From the NCBI GenBank assembly GCA_013002285.1, contig JABDKJ010000018.1, forward strand, positions 1-64,000: a stretch of 64,000 nt of DNA. Direction: 5' to 3'. The position numbers and the translations under genes are program-made. The notes below the pieces were generated by a model. It ran no database searches. It was given only the letters and a program-made list of their open reading frames with translations, and was not told the origin of the DNA. This stretch comes from Flavobacteriales bacterium. Lineage in GTDB: Bacteria; Bacteroidota; Bacteroidia; Flavobacteriales; JABDKJ01. Shown here piece after piece: positions 26,177 to 36,024 of the stretch; position 1 is the first letter of the stretch, and each line of letters opens with the position of its first letter.

Positions 26177-28669
26177 TTGACCACGTTAGAGGTCTTGAAT
26201 ACCAAATTACATAGCACCATACTTATTGGGATGGCTTTATGCTTTTCAATTGGATCGAATGCTCAAAAAACTGTCATCTCAGGAACAGTGGTCGATGCGC
26301 AAACTAATGAGCCAATTCCGTTTGCCAATATTGCATTTCTTGGGGCAAAAGTTGGCACAACTTCTAATATAGAAGGTTATTATCGCATAGAGACCTATTA
26401 TGCATCTGATAGTATGGGCGTTTCAGTGGTCGGCTATAAGCCAGAATTCAGAAAAGTCAAAATAGACCGAGAACAAACTTTTCACTTTTTAATGGAGCCG
26501 ATCTCCGTTGGATTGGAGGAAGTAGTGATCAGTGCAAAGGAGAAAGTCTATGAAAATCCAGCGCACCCCATCTTGAGGAACATTCTCAAGAATAAGAAGA
26601 TCAATGATCGTGAAAAATTGGAGGCTTATCAATATGAAACTTACAATAAGGTCCAATTCGACCTGAACAATATAACGGAGGAATTTACGAATAGAAAGAT
26701 CTTCAAGTCCTTTGATTTCATTTTCGACCATATTGATAGTACTGATCAAAAGACGGCTCTTCCAATTTTCATGACAGAGTCATTAAGTGATTTTTATTAC
26801 CGACAAAAGCCCAAGGCCGAAAAGGAAGTGATCAAGGCCACAAAAGTAAGTGGATTTGAGAATGAAAGCGTTTCGCAATTTCTGGGGGACATGTATCAAA
26901 ATGTGAATGTATATGATAACAACATTCAAGTATTTGGGAAAAGTTTTGTAAGCCCTATCTCAGATGCTGGAATGTTCTTTTACAGGTATTATTTAATGGA
27001 TAGTGCATATGTTGGAAACAAATGGTGCTACAACATCATGTTCAAGCCTAAACGAAAACAAGAACTCACTTTTGATGGAGAGTTTTGGGTGAACGATACC
27101 ACTTATGCCATTAAAAGCATTGAAGCAGAGATAGCTAAAGACGCCAATATTAATTTCATTTCTCAATTAAGAGTAAAGCAGCAATACGATGAGGTAGAAA
27201 CAGAGGTATGGATGCTTTCCAAGGATGAATTGATCATTGATTTCAACGTTGTCAAATCGCAAATGGGGATCTATGGTCGAAAATTTACCAGCTACAAAAA
27301 CTTCGTGATCAATAACGCCAAAGACGACAAATTTTATTCTGGAGTTGAAAATGTTGTGCTCAACAAAGACATCTATGGCAAAGATGAGGCATTTTGGGTG
27401 AAAGCCCGTCATGACAGCTTGAGCACTGATCAAAAGGAGATCTATTCAATGATCACTAAATTGAAGAAGGTGCCTCAATTCAGGACATATGTGGATATTA
27501 TTACTCTGCTCGTTTCTGGTTATTATGTAAAAGGAAATTTCGAGTACGGTCCCTATTCGTCAATTATTAGTTCTAATCCCGTTGAAGGGTTTCGCCTGCG
27601 ATTGGGAGGCAGAACAAGCAACGATTTTTCCAAGCGCCTTATGCTGGAAGCTTATGGTGCATATGGCTTTAAGGATAAGGAGTTCAAATATCGCGGGGGA
27701 TTTCAGTATTTCCTGACCAAACAGCCGCGACAACTCCTCACTGTCCATTACAGTAAAGATGTAGAACAATTAGGACAAAGTATCAATGCTTTTGACCAGG
27801 ACAATCTATTCTCTTCTTTTCTTAGAACAAACCCCAACAATAAGCTCACCATGAACCAACAACTCAAGGCATCATTGGAAAGAGAATGGTTCTATGGTTT
27901 TAGTAATCGTATTCAATTCACAAACAAAAGACTTTCTCCACTTGGTGCACTTAAGTATGAAAAGTTCTCGGAAGACAATGGAGGCCTGGTTGAAGTCAAA
28001 GAGATCAATAGTTCAGAAGTATCTTTCAAAACGCGCTTTGCCTATAAAGAGAAGTATGTGTCAGGCGAGTTTGAGCGCGTTTCTCTAGGAACGAAATACC
28101 CGATCTTGACTGTAGACTTTTCACTAGGAATTAAAGGAGCCCTTAAGAGCAATTTTGAATATCAGAGGCTGATCTTGGGCTATCAGCATTGGCTGAGTTT
28201 TGGTCCTCTTGGATATGTAGAGTACAGATTTGAAGGAGGGAAAACATGGGGAGACCTCCCTTATCCGCTCTTGTTCATACATCAGGGAAATGAGACTTAT
28301 TTTTATGATGACATGGCTTTCAATACTATGAGCTTTTTCGAATTTATAAGCGATGAATACGTTTCTGGTGCTGCTAGTTGGCATTTAGAAGGCTTATTCT
28401 TTAATCGTGTCCCTTTATTAAGAAAATTGAAATGGAGAGAGGTTGCTGGGGTCAAGGGAGTGATCGGAGATCTGGGAGATGGAAATCGTGATGAGCTTTT
28501 GATACCACTGAATTCTAATGCATTGAAAAAACCATTTGCTGAAACCTCTGTTGGAATTGAAAACATCCTTAAATTCCTGAGGGTAGATGCTATATGGAGG
28601 CTCACTTATTTAGAGAATCCTAGCATTACAAAATTTGGAGCAAGAGTTTCTATGGAACTCAATTTCTGA
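26177..28669 (+). CDS. DUF5686 / carboxypeptidase-regulatory-like outer-membrane protein
   Basis: The 830-residue protein opens with a TTG start (26177; a TGA at 26147 closes the frame upstream and there is no ATG between). A signal peptide ends near residue 29 ('CFSIGSNA'), followed by a carboxypeptidase-D regulatory-like domain (about 32-112, '[19 protein letters not shown]') and then a long DUF5686 region predicted to form an outer-membrane beta-barrel, with alternating hydrophobic strands up to a C-terminal aromatic residue ('[11 protein letters not shown]'). The architecture resembles TonB-dependent receptors without the plug. The transport or assembly role is unknown. It follows tatC by 47 bases. 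Confidence 0.85.
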   Translation: MTTLEVLNTKLHSTILIGMALCFSIGSNAQKTVISGTVVDAQTNEPIPFANIAFLGAKVGTTSNIEGYYRIETYYASDSMGVSVVGYKPEFRKVKIDREQTFHFLMEPISVGLEEVVISAKEKVYENPAHPILRNILKNKKINDREKLEAYQYETYNKVQFDLNNITEEFTNRKIFKSFDFIFDHIDSTDQKTALPIFMTESLSDFYYRQKPKAEKEVIKATKVSGFENESVSQFLGDMYQNVNVYDNNIQVFGKSFVSPISDAGMFFYRYYLMDSAYVGNKWCYNIMFKPKRKQELTFDGEFWVNDTTYAIKSIEAEIAKDANINFISQLRVKQQYDEVETEVWMLSKDELIIDFNVVKSQMGIYGRKFTSYKNFVINNAKDDKFYSGVENVVLNKDIYGKDEAFWVKARHDSLSTDQKEIYSMITKLKKVPQFRTYVDIITLLVSGYYVKGNFEYGPYSSIISSNPVEGFRLRLGGRTSNDFSKRLMLEAYGAYGFKDKEFKYRGGFQYFLTKQPRQLLTVHYSKDVEQLGQSINAFDQDNLFSSFLRTNPNNKLTMNQQLKASLEREWFYGFSNRIQFTNKRLSPLGALKYEKFSEDNGGLVEVKEINSSEVSFKTRFAYKEKYVSGEFERVSLGTKYPILTVDFSLGIKGALKSNFEYQRLILGYQHWLSFGPLGYVEYRFEGGKTWGDLPYPLLFIHQGNETYFYDDMAFNTMSFFEFISDEYVSGAASWHLEGLFFNRVPLLRKLKWREVAGVKGVIGDLGDGNRDELLIPLNSNALKKPFAETSVGIENILKFLRVDAIWRLTYLENPSITKFGARVSMELNF

Positions 28670-28692
28670 TCTTAAAAAGTATCTTTAGCCCA

Positions 28693-29433
28693 TTGAAATT
28701 AAGAGCTGAAAATATTGTCAAAAAATATGGCAAAAGAGTTGTCGTAAAAGGAGTCTCAGTTGAGGTGAACCAAGGTGAGATAGTTGGATTGCTTGGCCCA
28801 AACGGTGCGGGGAAAACGACATCCTTTTATATGATCGTTGGTTTGGTCAAGCCAAATGATGGCGAAATTTATTTGGACGAGAAACCGATAACTGGATTAC
28901 CAATGTACAAAAGGGCACAAATGGGTGTAGGTTACCTTCCTCAAGAAGCATCAGTATTTAGAAAACTTAGCGTAGAGGACAACATAAGAGCTGTTTTGGA
29001 ATTGACCAAAATGAGCAAGAAAGACCAAAGGGATCGGGTAGAAGAACTGATCGAAGAATTTGGCTTGGGACATGTACGTAAGAGCAGAGGTGATCTTTTA
29101 TCTGGAGGTGAAAGACGAAGAACAGAGATAGCCAGAGCATTGGCAACAAGTCCAAAATTTATTTTGCTTGACGAACCATTTGCAGGTGTAGATCCGATCG
29201 CTGTAGAAGACATACAGTCTATCGTTGCTACTCTTAAGACCAAGAATATTGGGATCTTGATCACCGATCATAACGTGCAGGAAACACTTTCCATTACTGA
29301 TCGTGCGTACCTCTTGTTCGAAGGGAATATCCTAAAGGCTGGAACAGCAGAAGAATTGGCTGAAGATGAGCAGGTGAGAAAAGTTTACCTCGGCCAGAAT
29401 TTCGAATTGCGAAAAATAAAAAATTTGGAATGA
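28693..29433 (+). CDS. lptB: LPS export ABC transporter ATP-binding protein LptB
   Basis: LptB is the ATPase that, with LptFG, extracts LPS from the inner membrane and drives it through the Lpt bridge. The 246-residue protein has Walker A 'GPNGAGKT' at residues 35-42, the conserved '[22 protein letters not shown]' Q-loop region, the signature '[16 protein letters not shown]' and Walker B '[13 protein letters not shown]', followed by the switch His in '[10 protein letters not shown]'. These segments, including '[11 protein letters not shown]', are diagnostic of LptB rather than other ABC ATPases. The start is TTG at 28693, giving the standard N-terminus [15 protein letters not shown]. The next gene overlaps by 4 bases. 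Confidence 0.95.
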   Translation: MKLRAENIVKKYGKRVVVKGVSVEVNQGEIVGLLGPNGAGKTTSFYMIVGLVKPNDGEIYLDEKPITGLPMYKRAQMGVGYLPQEASVFRKLSVEDNIRAVLELTKMSKKDQRDRVEELIEEFGLGHVRKSRGDLLSGGERRRTEIARALATSPKFILLDEPFAGVDPIAVEDIQSIVATLKTKNIGILITDHNVQETLSITDRAYLLFEGNILKAGTAEELAEDEQVRKVYLGQNFELRKIKNLE

Positions 29434-30728
29434 TCTGGGATCTCATTTTTCCTCTGATCATTTACATGTTATGTCTGTGGTTTATCTCCAGGACTTATTT
29501 TTTTAGGAGATGCGGTCTTAGCAAATACGAACTCTTGTTTTTCTTTTCATTGAAGGTCCTCTCAGGGATCGCTTTATTTACCATTTATACATATTACTAT
29601 ACGGATAGGGGGTCCGCAGATATTTACAAATATTTTGATGATGCCAGTGTGCTTTTTCAGTTAGCTAAAGATGACTTCAGTTCCTTCTTGATGCTGTTTT
29701 TAGATATGTCAGATCCAAACGAAATTGTCGCTCAAGCCAAAGAGAATATGTTGTATTGGGATAAGACATACAATTATGGCTCTTTGAATGATAATCGGAC
29801 CATAATAAGGGTCAATACGTTATTTCATTTTGTTTCATTTGGCAATTTTCAAGTGCATAATATTCTCTTCAATGTGCTTAGTTTTACTGGTTGCATAGGG
29901 CTTTATCATTTCTTTAGAGCAAAATTTAAATTACCTAAATGGATCTTGTTGTTAAGCTTGTTCCTGGTTCCATCATTTCTCTTCTGGAGTTCTGGAGTTT
30001 TAAAAGAATCGATACTGATCTTTGCATTGGGGCTTACGCTCTTTCATTTTTTTGTCAATACAAAAAGTATGAAATGGCTTTGGCTTGTGCTTACATTCAC
30101 GTTACTCCTTTGGATAAAGACTTATGTATTACTTACACTTTTGCCAGGTCTCCTATTTATAGGGCTAAATAAGGTGTCTCCCTTAGATCCATTATGGAAT
30201 TGGATCGCATGTGCAAGTATTTTGATCATTTCAGTTTATCTTTCTCCTTTAATAGGTGGGCCAGATCCAGTTGCTCATCTCATTCAAAAACAGAAGGACT
30301 TTTTTGACTTGGTAGCTTCATTACAACCGAATTCAACGTATTATTTACCTGAGATCAATAGTTTTAGCGATGTGTTCTGGAATTTGCCGAGAGCAGTTTT
30401 TTCAGTCTTGTTCAGACCTTTTGCCTGGGAATTCAATGGAGCTTTAGATGCTTTGGCGGCTATGGAGAACTTAGCATTGTTGGTGTTGGTCATCTTGGCC
30501 GTAGTCTATAGAAAAAAGGACCTTTCAATAAAGAAATGGAATACTTTTCATTGGTCTTTTATTCTATGCTTAGCTGGAGTAATAGGACTGGTGACGCCCG
30601 TTTTTGGAGCCTTGGTCAGATACAAGGTACCCCTTCTTCCATTCTTGATCATCGCCATGTTTGCGGTGATGGATCTTGATAAACTCTATCGCACTTTCCC
30701 ATTCATCAATAAACTTAAGAACCTATGA
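29430..30728 (+). CDS. Polytopic membrane protein of unknown function
   Basis: The 432-residue protein is strongly hydrophobic, with roughly nine to ten membrane helices and a large extracytoplasmic loop between the second and third (about residues 55-130, '[20 protein letters not shown]'). Its pattern resembles membrane glycosyltransferases or polysaccharide polymerases (a loop with acidic residues after helix 1-2 and a '[14 protein letters not shown]' segment, a motif seen in glycosyltransferase/polymerase-like Bacteroidota proteins), but I cannot name the family. It is joined to lptB by an ATGA overlap and to the next gene by another, so a role in envelope glycan synthesis is a reasonable inference only. 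Confidence 0.7.
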   Translation: MIWDLIFPLIIYMLCLWFISRTYFFRRCGLSKYELLFFFSLKVLSGIALFTIYTYYYTDRGSADIYKYFDDASVLFQLAKDDFSSFLMLFLDMSDPNEIVAQAKENMLYWDKTYNYGSLNDNRTIIRVNTLFHFVSFGNFQVHNILFNVLSFTGCIGLYHFFRAKFKLPKWILLLSLFLVPSFLFWSSGVLKESILIFALGLTLFHFFVNTKSMKWLWLVLTFTLLLWIKTYVLLTLLPGLLFIGLNKVSPLDPLWNWIACASILIISVYLSPLIGGPDPVAHLIQKQKDFFDLVASLQPNSTYYLPEINSFSDVFWNLPRAVFSVLFRPFAWEFNGALDALAAMENLALLVLVILAVVYRKKDLSIKKWNTFHWSFILCLAGVIGLVTPVFGALVRYKVPLLPFLIIAMFAVMDLDKLYRTFPFINKLKNL

Positions 30729-32365
30729 GATCGAGATATATAATGGCCGTTGGATTGCTCTTTTTATCTGCTTGCAATTTCAAAAGCAAGCAAGCAGACC
30801 TGATCATACACAATGCAAATATCTATACAGCGGATGTTGGATTCACCACAGCTTCTGCAGTGGCGATCGTAGATGGGAAGATCGTTGCTGTAGGTGCCGA
30901 GAGAGCCATTATGAATTTCTATCGGGCAGATGAGTATATCGACTGCCAAAAACAATATGTATACCCGGGGTTCAATGATGCGCATTGCCATTTCGTGCGC
31001 TATGGCACCGGACTATTGGATGTAGATCTGGTCGGCACAAAGTCATGGGATGAGTGTATAGAGAGAGTGAAAACACATAGAGAAAAATATCCTGATCAAG
31101 AATGGATCAAGGGATGGGGATGGGATCAAAATGACTGGGAAGTAAAGGAGTGGCCCAATCGAGAATTGCTGGACGAATTATTTCCTAACGTTCCCATGAG
31201 TCTGGAACGCATAGACGGTCACGCTACTGTGATAAATGAAAAAGCGATGGAAATTGCAGGGGTAGATCGATCTTCTCATTATGATGGTGGCGAGATCCTG
31301 AAAGACGAAAAAGGAGAGGTTACAGGTTTGCTCATTGACAACGCAATGGAATACATACGTTCGGTTATCCCAGAAGCAAGAGGAGAGGAATTGGATAAAG
31401 GGATCCTTGCTGCACAGAAAAATTGTTTGGCTGTTGGTCTCACATCGATCACAGAAGCTGGTTTGCCGCCATACAAGATCAATGCGATCAAAGAGCTTCA
31501 GGGATCGGGAGAATTGAAAATGCGCGTTAACGCCATGCTCGATCCCATTGAAGAAAGCATGGAATGGATAAGAAAGGGACCTTATCAAGATGCCAGACTT
31601 TCGGTTAGAAGTATTAAATTATACGGAGATGGTGCACTAGGCTCTAGAGGGGCACTACTTAAAAGACCGTATTCAGATGATCATGGCAATCATGGTCTAA
31701 TGAGGGAAGATCCAACATTTTATAGGAAGTGGGCTGAAATTGCGATCAAACATGAGTTCCAATTGAACACGCATTGTATCGGAGATCGGGGAAATGAATT
31801 CATTTTGGACCTATATAAGGATCTATTAAAAGGGACGAACGATAGGCGTTGGAGAATTGAGCATGCACAAGTTGTAGACCTTAAAGACATGCATCTATTC
31901 AAGGATCATTCAATTATCCCTTCAGTTCAGCCTACTCATGCCACTTCAGATATGTATTGGGCTGAAACAAGACTAGGAAAAGAGAGAATGGAAGGTGCAT
32001 ATTCCTACAATTCACTAATGGGTCAAAACGGGTTTATTCCCCTCGGAACAGATTTCCCGATAGAAGGGATAGATCCCTTGAACACCTTTTATTCTGCTGT
32101 TTTCAGACAGGACAAGGAAGGCTTTCCCGAAGGCGGATTTAGAATAGAAGAAGCTTTAAGTAGACAAGATGCACTGAAGGGAATGACTATTTGGCCTGCA
32201 TTGGCTTGCTTTGAGGATACGTTAAAAGGAAGTATAGAACTTGGTAAATTTGCAGACTTCACTGTATTGGATGTTGATCTGATGGAGGCTTCACCCGAAT
32301 TGATAAAAAAGGCAAAAGTGGTACGAACGATCATAGGGGGAGAAACGGTTTACAGAAGAAACTAG
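30725..32365 (+). CDS. Amidohydrolase family lipoprotein (YtcJ-like)
   Basis: This 546-residue metal-dependent amidohydrolase is of the YtcJ/N-substituted formamide deformylase-like group. A lipoprotein signal ends in L-S-A-C at residue 17. The beta-sandwich start is 'ADLIIHNANIYTAD'; the metal-binding H-x-H is in 'YPGFNDAHCHF', further metal ligands lie in 'LNTHCIGDRGN' and 'RIEHAQVV', and the catalytic Asp in 'PLGTDFPIEGIDP'. 'GDGALGSRGALL' is typical of the group. It acts in the periplasm, tethered to a membrane. The substrate is unknown. It overlaps the preceding membrane-protein gene by 4 bases; the acyl-CoA ligase follows 35 bases on. Confidence 0.9.
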   Translation: MRSRYIMAVGLLFLSACNFKSKQADLIIHNANIYTADVGFTTASAVAIVDGKIVAVGAERAIMNFYRADEYIDCQKQYVYPGFNDAHCHFVRYGTGLLDVDLVGTKSWDECIERVKTHREKYPDQEWIKGWGWDQNDWEVKEWPNRELLDELFPNVPMSLERIDGHATVINEKAMEIAGVDRSSHYDGGEILKDEKGEVTGLLIDNAMEYIRSVIPEARGEELDKGILAAQKNCLAVGLTSITEAGLPPYKINAIKELQGSGELKMRVNAMLDPIEESMEWIRKGPYQDARLSVRSIKLYGDGALGSRGALLKRPYSDDHGNHGLMREDPTFYRKWAEIAIKHEFQLNTHCIGDRGNEFILDLYKDLLKGTNDRRWRIEHAQVVDLKDMHLFKDHSIIPSVQPTHATSDMYWAETRLGKERMEGAYSYNSLMGQNGFIPLGTDFPIEGIDPLNTFYSAVFRQDKEGFPEGGFRIEEALSRQDALKGMTIWPALACFEDTLKGSIELGKFADFTVLDVDLMEASPELIKKAKVVRTIIGGETVYRRN

Positions 32366-32400
32366 GAAAGCAATTAAAAAATAATGATCTTGCTAATAGT

Positions 32401-34167
32401 ATGGAAATAAAGAGACTATTCGAATTCTTAGACTACCAATTGGCTGAGCACCCGCAAGAAGTTTGCTTGGCGACAAAAAAGGCTAGCGGTTGGGAAAAAT
32501 ACTCGACTAAAGAAGTAAAGGAAATCGTTGATGAAATGAGCCTTGGATTAATAGAGTTGGGTGTGAAGCCTGGCGATAAGGTTGCGATCGCAACCACAAC
32601 GAACCGGGCAGAATGGAATTTCATTGACCTTGCCTGTCTTCAAATAGGTGCAATAGATGTTCCTGTTTATCCAACGATCTCAGAAAAAGACTACATCTAC
32701 ATTTTTGATCAGGCGGAGGTGAAGTTTTGCTTTGTTTCGGATAAGCCATTGTATAATAAAATGCAAAAGGTGAAAGACCAAGTCTCATACCTACAAGATG
32801 TTTTTATTTTCAATGATGTCGCTGGTTGCAAGAATTGGAAGGAAGTAAAGGACTTAGGCAAGGGAAAGGACAAGACCAAGGTCGAAGAAAGAAAAGCCAA
32901 TGTGAAGTATGAAGATCTGGCTACGATCATTTATACTTCTGGAACAACTGGAGATCCCAAAGGTGTCATGCTTTCCCATAGCAATTTAATAAGCAATGCA
33001 CTCGCCTCAAGCTTAAGATTACCTGTGGATCCAGGAGCAAGATCTGTTAGCTTTTTACCCTTATGCCACAGTTTTGAACGGATGCTCATTTACCTGTATA
33101 TGTACAAAGGTGTTCAAGTGCATTATGCAGAATCAATGGAAACCATTGGGGACAATTTGAAAGAGGTTAGCCCGATGATCTTCACTGCTGTTCCAAGGCT
33201 ATATGAAAAGGTTTTTGATAAGATCATAGCAAAAGGAAATGAGCTTACAGGGATCAAGAAGAAACTGTTTTTCTGGGCAGTTTCATTAGGAGAGAAATTT
33301 GAGTATTACAATAAGAATGGCGCTTGGTACAATTTCAAATTGAGCATTGCTAGAAAGGTAATATTCAGTAAATGGCAAGAAGCATTGGGAGGTCAAGTGA
33401 AATTGGCTGCAAGTGGAAGTGCAGCACTTTCAGAAAGATTATGCAGAATATTCAACGCTGCGGGAATTCCGATCATGGAAGGATATGGTCTTACAGAAAC
33501 ATCTCCTGTAATAAGCGTAAATGAAATAGAGAATGATGGATTTCGATTTGGTACAACTGGAAGACCGATAAAAGACGTTGAAGTAAAGATCGCTGAGGAT
33601 GGTGAGATCCTTTGCAAAGGGCCGAATATCATGATGGGATACTACAAGGATCCTGAAAAGACTGCTGAAGCGATTGACAAAGATGGTTGGTTCCATACAG
33701 GAGACATTGGGGTCTTACAAGAAGGCCAATTTGTGAAGATCACGGACAGAAAGAAGGAGATATTCAAGACTTCAGGAGGAAAATATATTGCTCCACAGCC
33801 TATGGAGAACATCTACAAACAATCGCCATTTATTGAACAAATAATGGTAGTAGGTGAAAATGAAAAACACTCTTCTGCTATAGTGGTGCCTAGTTTTGAG
33901 TATTTAAAGGGCTACTGCAAAAAGAATGGGATAGAATATGCATCAAATGAGGAGGTGATCAAGGATCCAAAGATCAATTCTTTGATTCAGTCAGAGATCG
34001 AAAAGTACAACACCCAATTCGGTAAATGGGAACAAGTAAAGAAACCTAAACTTATCCCTCAAGAGTTTACAATAGATGGAGGAGAACTCACTCCTACTCT
34101 TAAGTTGAAGCGAAAAGTGATAATGGCGAAATACGCTGATGCCATAGCGGATATCTATAAGGCATGA
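32401..34167 (+). CDS. Long-chain fatty acid--CoA ligase (AMP-binding, FadD15-like)
   Basis: This 588-residue acyl-activating enzyme makes acyl-CoA from fatty acid, ATP and CoA. The AMP-binding P-loop 'IIYTSGTTGDPKGVMLSHSN' is intact, as are 'MEGYGLTETSPVISVN' (A5), 'GWFHTGDIGVLQEGQFVKITDRKKEIFKTSGGKYI' (A7-A8, here as one continuous stretch of known motifs) and the C-terminal lysine in 'PTLKLKRKVI'. This pattern is that of the mid-size bacterial long-chain ligases (FadD15 type). It acts at the cytoplasmic face of the membrane in fatty-acid degradation or lipid remodelling. The stop overlaps the SCO gene start by 4 bases (ATGA). Confidence 0.93.
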   Translation: MEIKRLFEFLDYQLAEHPQEVCLATKKASGWEKYSTKEVKEIVDEMSLGLIELGVKPGDKVAIATTTNRAEWNFIDLACLQIGAIDVPVYPTISEKDYIYIFDQAEVKFCFVSDKPLYNKMQKVKDQVSYLQDVFIFNDVAGCKNWKEVKDLGKGKDKTKVEERKANVKYEDLATIIYTSGTTGDPKGVMLSHSNLISNALASSLRLPVDPGARSVSFLPLCHSFERMLIYLYMYKGVQVHYAESMETIGDNLKEVSPMIFTAVPRLYEKVFDKIIAKGNELTGIKKKLFFWAVSLGEKFEYYNKNGAWYNFKLSIARKVIFSKWQEALGGQVKLAASGSAALSERLCRIFNAAGIPIMEGYGLTETSPVISVNEIENDGFRFGTTGRPIKDVEVKIAEDGEILCKGPNIMMGYYKDPEKTAEAIDKDGWFHTGDIGVLQEGQFVKITDRKKEIFKTSGGKYIAPQPMENIYKQSPFIEQIMVVGENEKHSSAIVVPSFEYLKGYCKKNGIEYASNEEVIKDPKINSLIQSEIEKYNTQFGKWEQVKKPKLIPQEFTIDGGELTPTLKLKRKVIMAKYADAIADIYKA

Positions 34168-34826
34168 AAAAGTACCTAGGCCTTATAATTGTGGGGCTCA
34201 TCTTTATCATAGGTTCCATTATCGCAGGTATTCTGTTAACACCGGATAATTCGCTTAGAGTATTCGATCCTGCAGATGTCAATCCAATTTTAGTAGATGA
34301 TTCATTAAAAGACTTAGCTGAAGGGCATAGGGTAAAACCGTTTAAATTGCTAGATCAGCATGGAAACGAAACAAGCGATCAATGGCTCGATGACAAGGTT
34401 TATGTTATCGATTTCTTCTTTACTACGTGTCAAAGCATTTGCCCAATTATGACAAGTCAAATGGATCGTGCAGCAAATTCACTTAGCGATGAAGATGAGG
34501 TGCGTTTCCTTTCGGTAAGTGTTATTCCACAACAAGATTCTGTTCCTGTTCTCAAAGCCTATGCCGACCGAATAGAAATTGACTATGATCAATGGAGATT
34601 GCTAACTGGCGACAAGCAGCAGATCTATGAAATGGCGAGGAAGTCTTATTTTGTTTTAAAACCAGCTGAAACAGGCGAGGGCGATGGTGGGGTAAGTGAT
34701 TTCATACATACCAATAATTTCGTGTTGGTGGATAAACAGAAAAGGATCAGGGGCTACTATGATGGCACCAATACCAAAGATGTAGACAGACTTATAAAAG
34801 AAGTAAAGATCTTACTTACTGAATAA
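34164..34826 (+). CDS. SCO family protein (copper chaperone/thiol-disulfide reductase)
   Basis: SCO proteins deliver copper to the CuA centre of cytochrome oxidase or act as thiol reductases. The 220-residue protein has an N-terminal membrane anchor (about 5-26), then a thioredoxin fold with the copper-binding C-x-x-x-C in 'FFTTCQSICPIMTSQM' and the third ligand His in 'DFIHTNNFVLVDKQKRIRGYYDG'. All three ligands are present. It overlaps the acyl-CoA ligase stop by 4 bases and its own 3' end overlaps the convergent propeller gene by 11 bases. A second SCO gene at 51165-51869 lies in the oxidase operon, so the two may be specialised. Confidence 0.93.
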   Translation: MKKYLGLIIVGLIFIIGSIIAGILLTPDNSLRVFDPADVNPILVDDSLKDLAEGHRVKPFKLLDQHGNETSDQWLDDKVYVIDFFFTTCQSICPIMTSQMDRAANSLSDEDEVRFLSVSVIPQQDSVPVLKAYADRIEIDYDQWRLLTGDKQQIYEMARKSYFVLKPAETGEGDGGVSDFIHTNNFVLVDKQKRIRGYYDGTNTKDVDRLIKEVKILLTE

Positions 34827-35880
34827 AAGTAATAGGCATGGCTTCACTCTTATCTTTCGAGGAGACGTGCAAGAAGTAAAGACCATTTGAAAGACCACCT
34901 TTCTCTAATAAGAATTGATTTTCTCCGGGCTCAGATGAGTTTTGACGAACTGTTCTGACCAATTGCCCCTTGCAATTGAAGAGTTGTATCATCACTTCTC
35001 CTGCATGATCCAAATGATAAGTGATAAGTGAATTGTAAGCCACTGGATTAGGAAATGCATTCATCTCAGGACTCGTTTTATTCACCTTTTTTTCCTCCAT
35101 TTTCGGATTGTGAAATCTATTTAGACCAATATCCGTCATCATCAATTGCGATGTATGTTCATTGAAGAACAGACCTCCAGGGTACAGCACTTGCGGGTCT
35201 GAGATCAGCTCGGGATCATCATTAAGGTCTAGGTTGTATTTTAAGATGTCGTTGTTTTTCCAGCTACTGGCATAAATGCTATTGTCATTACCTATAGCCA
35301 AGCTCAGAAGATTGCTGTAATTAGTCACCAATACGGTCTCAACTTCTTTTGTGTTCACATTCACTTGGAAGATGCCTGCTTCTTGTCCCCATTGGGCAAA
35401 ATAAAGTTGCCCATCTTTGTAACAGAGCCCTGTTGGTATTACGCCTGTATCCAACCAATCGATCAATTCATAATTGTTCAAACCGGTCATCTTAAGCTTG
35501 AAAATGCTGCGGTCCGAAAAGTCTGAAATGAAGAAACAATCGTCTTCAGCAGCGGTAATATCTTTCAGGAACTTAGCGTCTTCTATTGTAATAGTCTTTA
35601 AAAGAGTTCCACTTTTGAGGTTGAGGATGTTGACCTTATTCTTGTAAAGGGCAAGCAAATGTCCATTCCAGATCTCAAGGCCATGTGACCCCATCATTTT
35701 TGTCCCGAAATTCTGCAGATCTCCTTTGGAATTACTTGTAACTATTTGTCCATCAACAGTATTAGATATAAAATAGCGATCACTCTCTTGGTTATAAATA
35801 AGGTCTTCCGGATTGTTGAATTTCTGGCCATTCAGAAAATAAGCAAGGCAAAGAAATATGATAGTGAAAGCTTTGTTCAT
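34816..35880 (-). CDS. Secreted beta-propeller (SMP-30-like) protein with T9SS sorting domain
   Basis: The 354-residue protein has a signal peptide (about 1-18), a six-bladed propeller-like domain (about 20-265; repeated strands such as 'LLALYKNKVNILNLKSGTLL' and 'LLSLAIGNDNSIYASSWKN'), and a C-terminal T9SS type A domain starting 'MNAFPNPVAYNSLITYHL' and ending 'EAMPITFIQ'. SMP-30/gluconolactonase-type propellers bind or hydrolyse lactones, but the metal ligands are not clear here, so a binding role is as likely. It is monocistronic with its own promoter (35927-35959), divergent from the ABC-F gene. Confidence 0.82.
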   Translation of the reverse strand: MNKAFTIIFLCLAYFLNGQKFNNPEDLIYNQESDRYFISNTVDGQIVTSNSKGDLQNFGTKMMGSHGLEIWNGHLLALYKNKVNILNLKSGTLLKTITIEDAKFLKDITAAEDDCFFISDFSDRSIFKLKMTGLNNYELIDWLDTGVIPTGLCYKDGQLYFAQWGQEAGIFQVNVNTKEVETVLVTNYSNLLSLAIGNDNSIYASSWKNNDILKYNLDLNDDPELISDPQVLYPGGLFFNEHTSQLMMTDIGLNRFHNPKMEEKKVNKTSPEMNAFPNPVAYNSLITYHLDHAGEVMIQLFNCKGQLVRTVRQNSSEPGENQFLLEKGGLSNGLYFLHVSSKDKSEAMPITFIQ

Positions 35881-35926
35881 CCGCTAAATTGGGTCAAACC
35901 AGGAGGTCGAGCCCCTCGTTATGCAT

Positions 35927-35959
35927 CAAATTTAAAATTATTGTGGAATATAGCTCCAA
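35927..35959 (-). promoter_or_regulatory. Promoter of the T9SS propeller gene
   Basis: On the minus strand TTG (35959-35957), a 22-base spacer and TAAATTTG (35934-35927) match the Bacteroidota promoter consensus. The predicted start of transcription is about 40 bases upstream of the ATG at 35880. Confidence 0.5.
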
Positions 35960-36024
35960 TTGTGCGTATTTCCTTCAGAGGCCATAAAATAAAGCGTCAA
36001 AGGTTATACTTTCACAGATCAGAG

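Noticed and set aside
35746..36024. N-terminal extension of the ABC-F ATPase
   Set aside because: The extra 93 residues overlap the divergent propeller gene and its promoter; the family starts at MNILSVENISK (36025).
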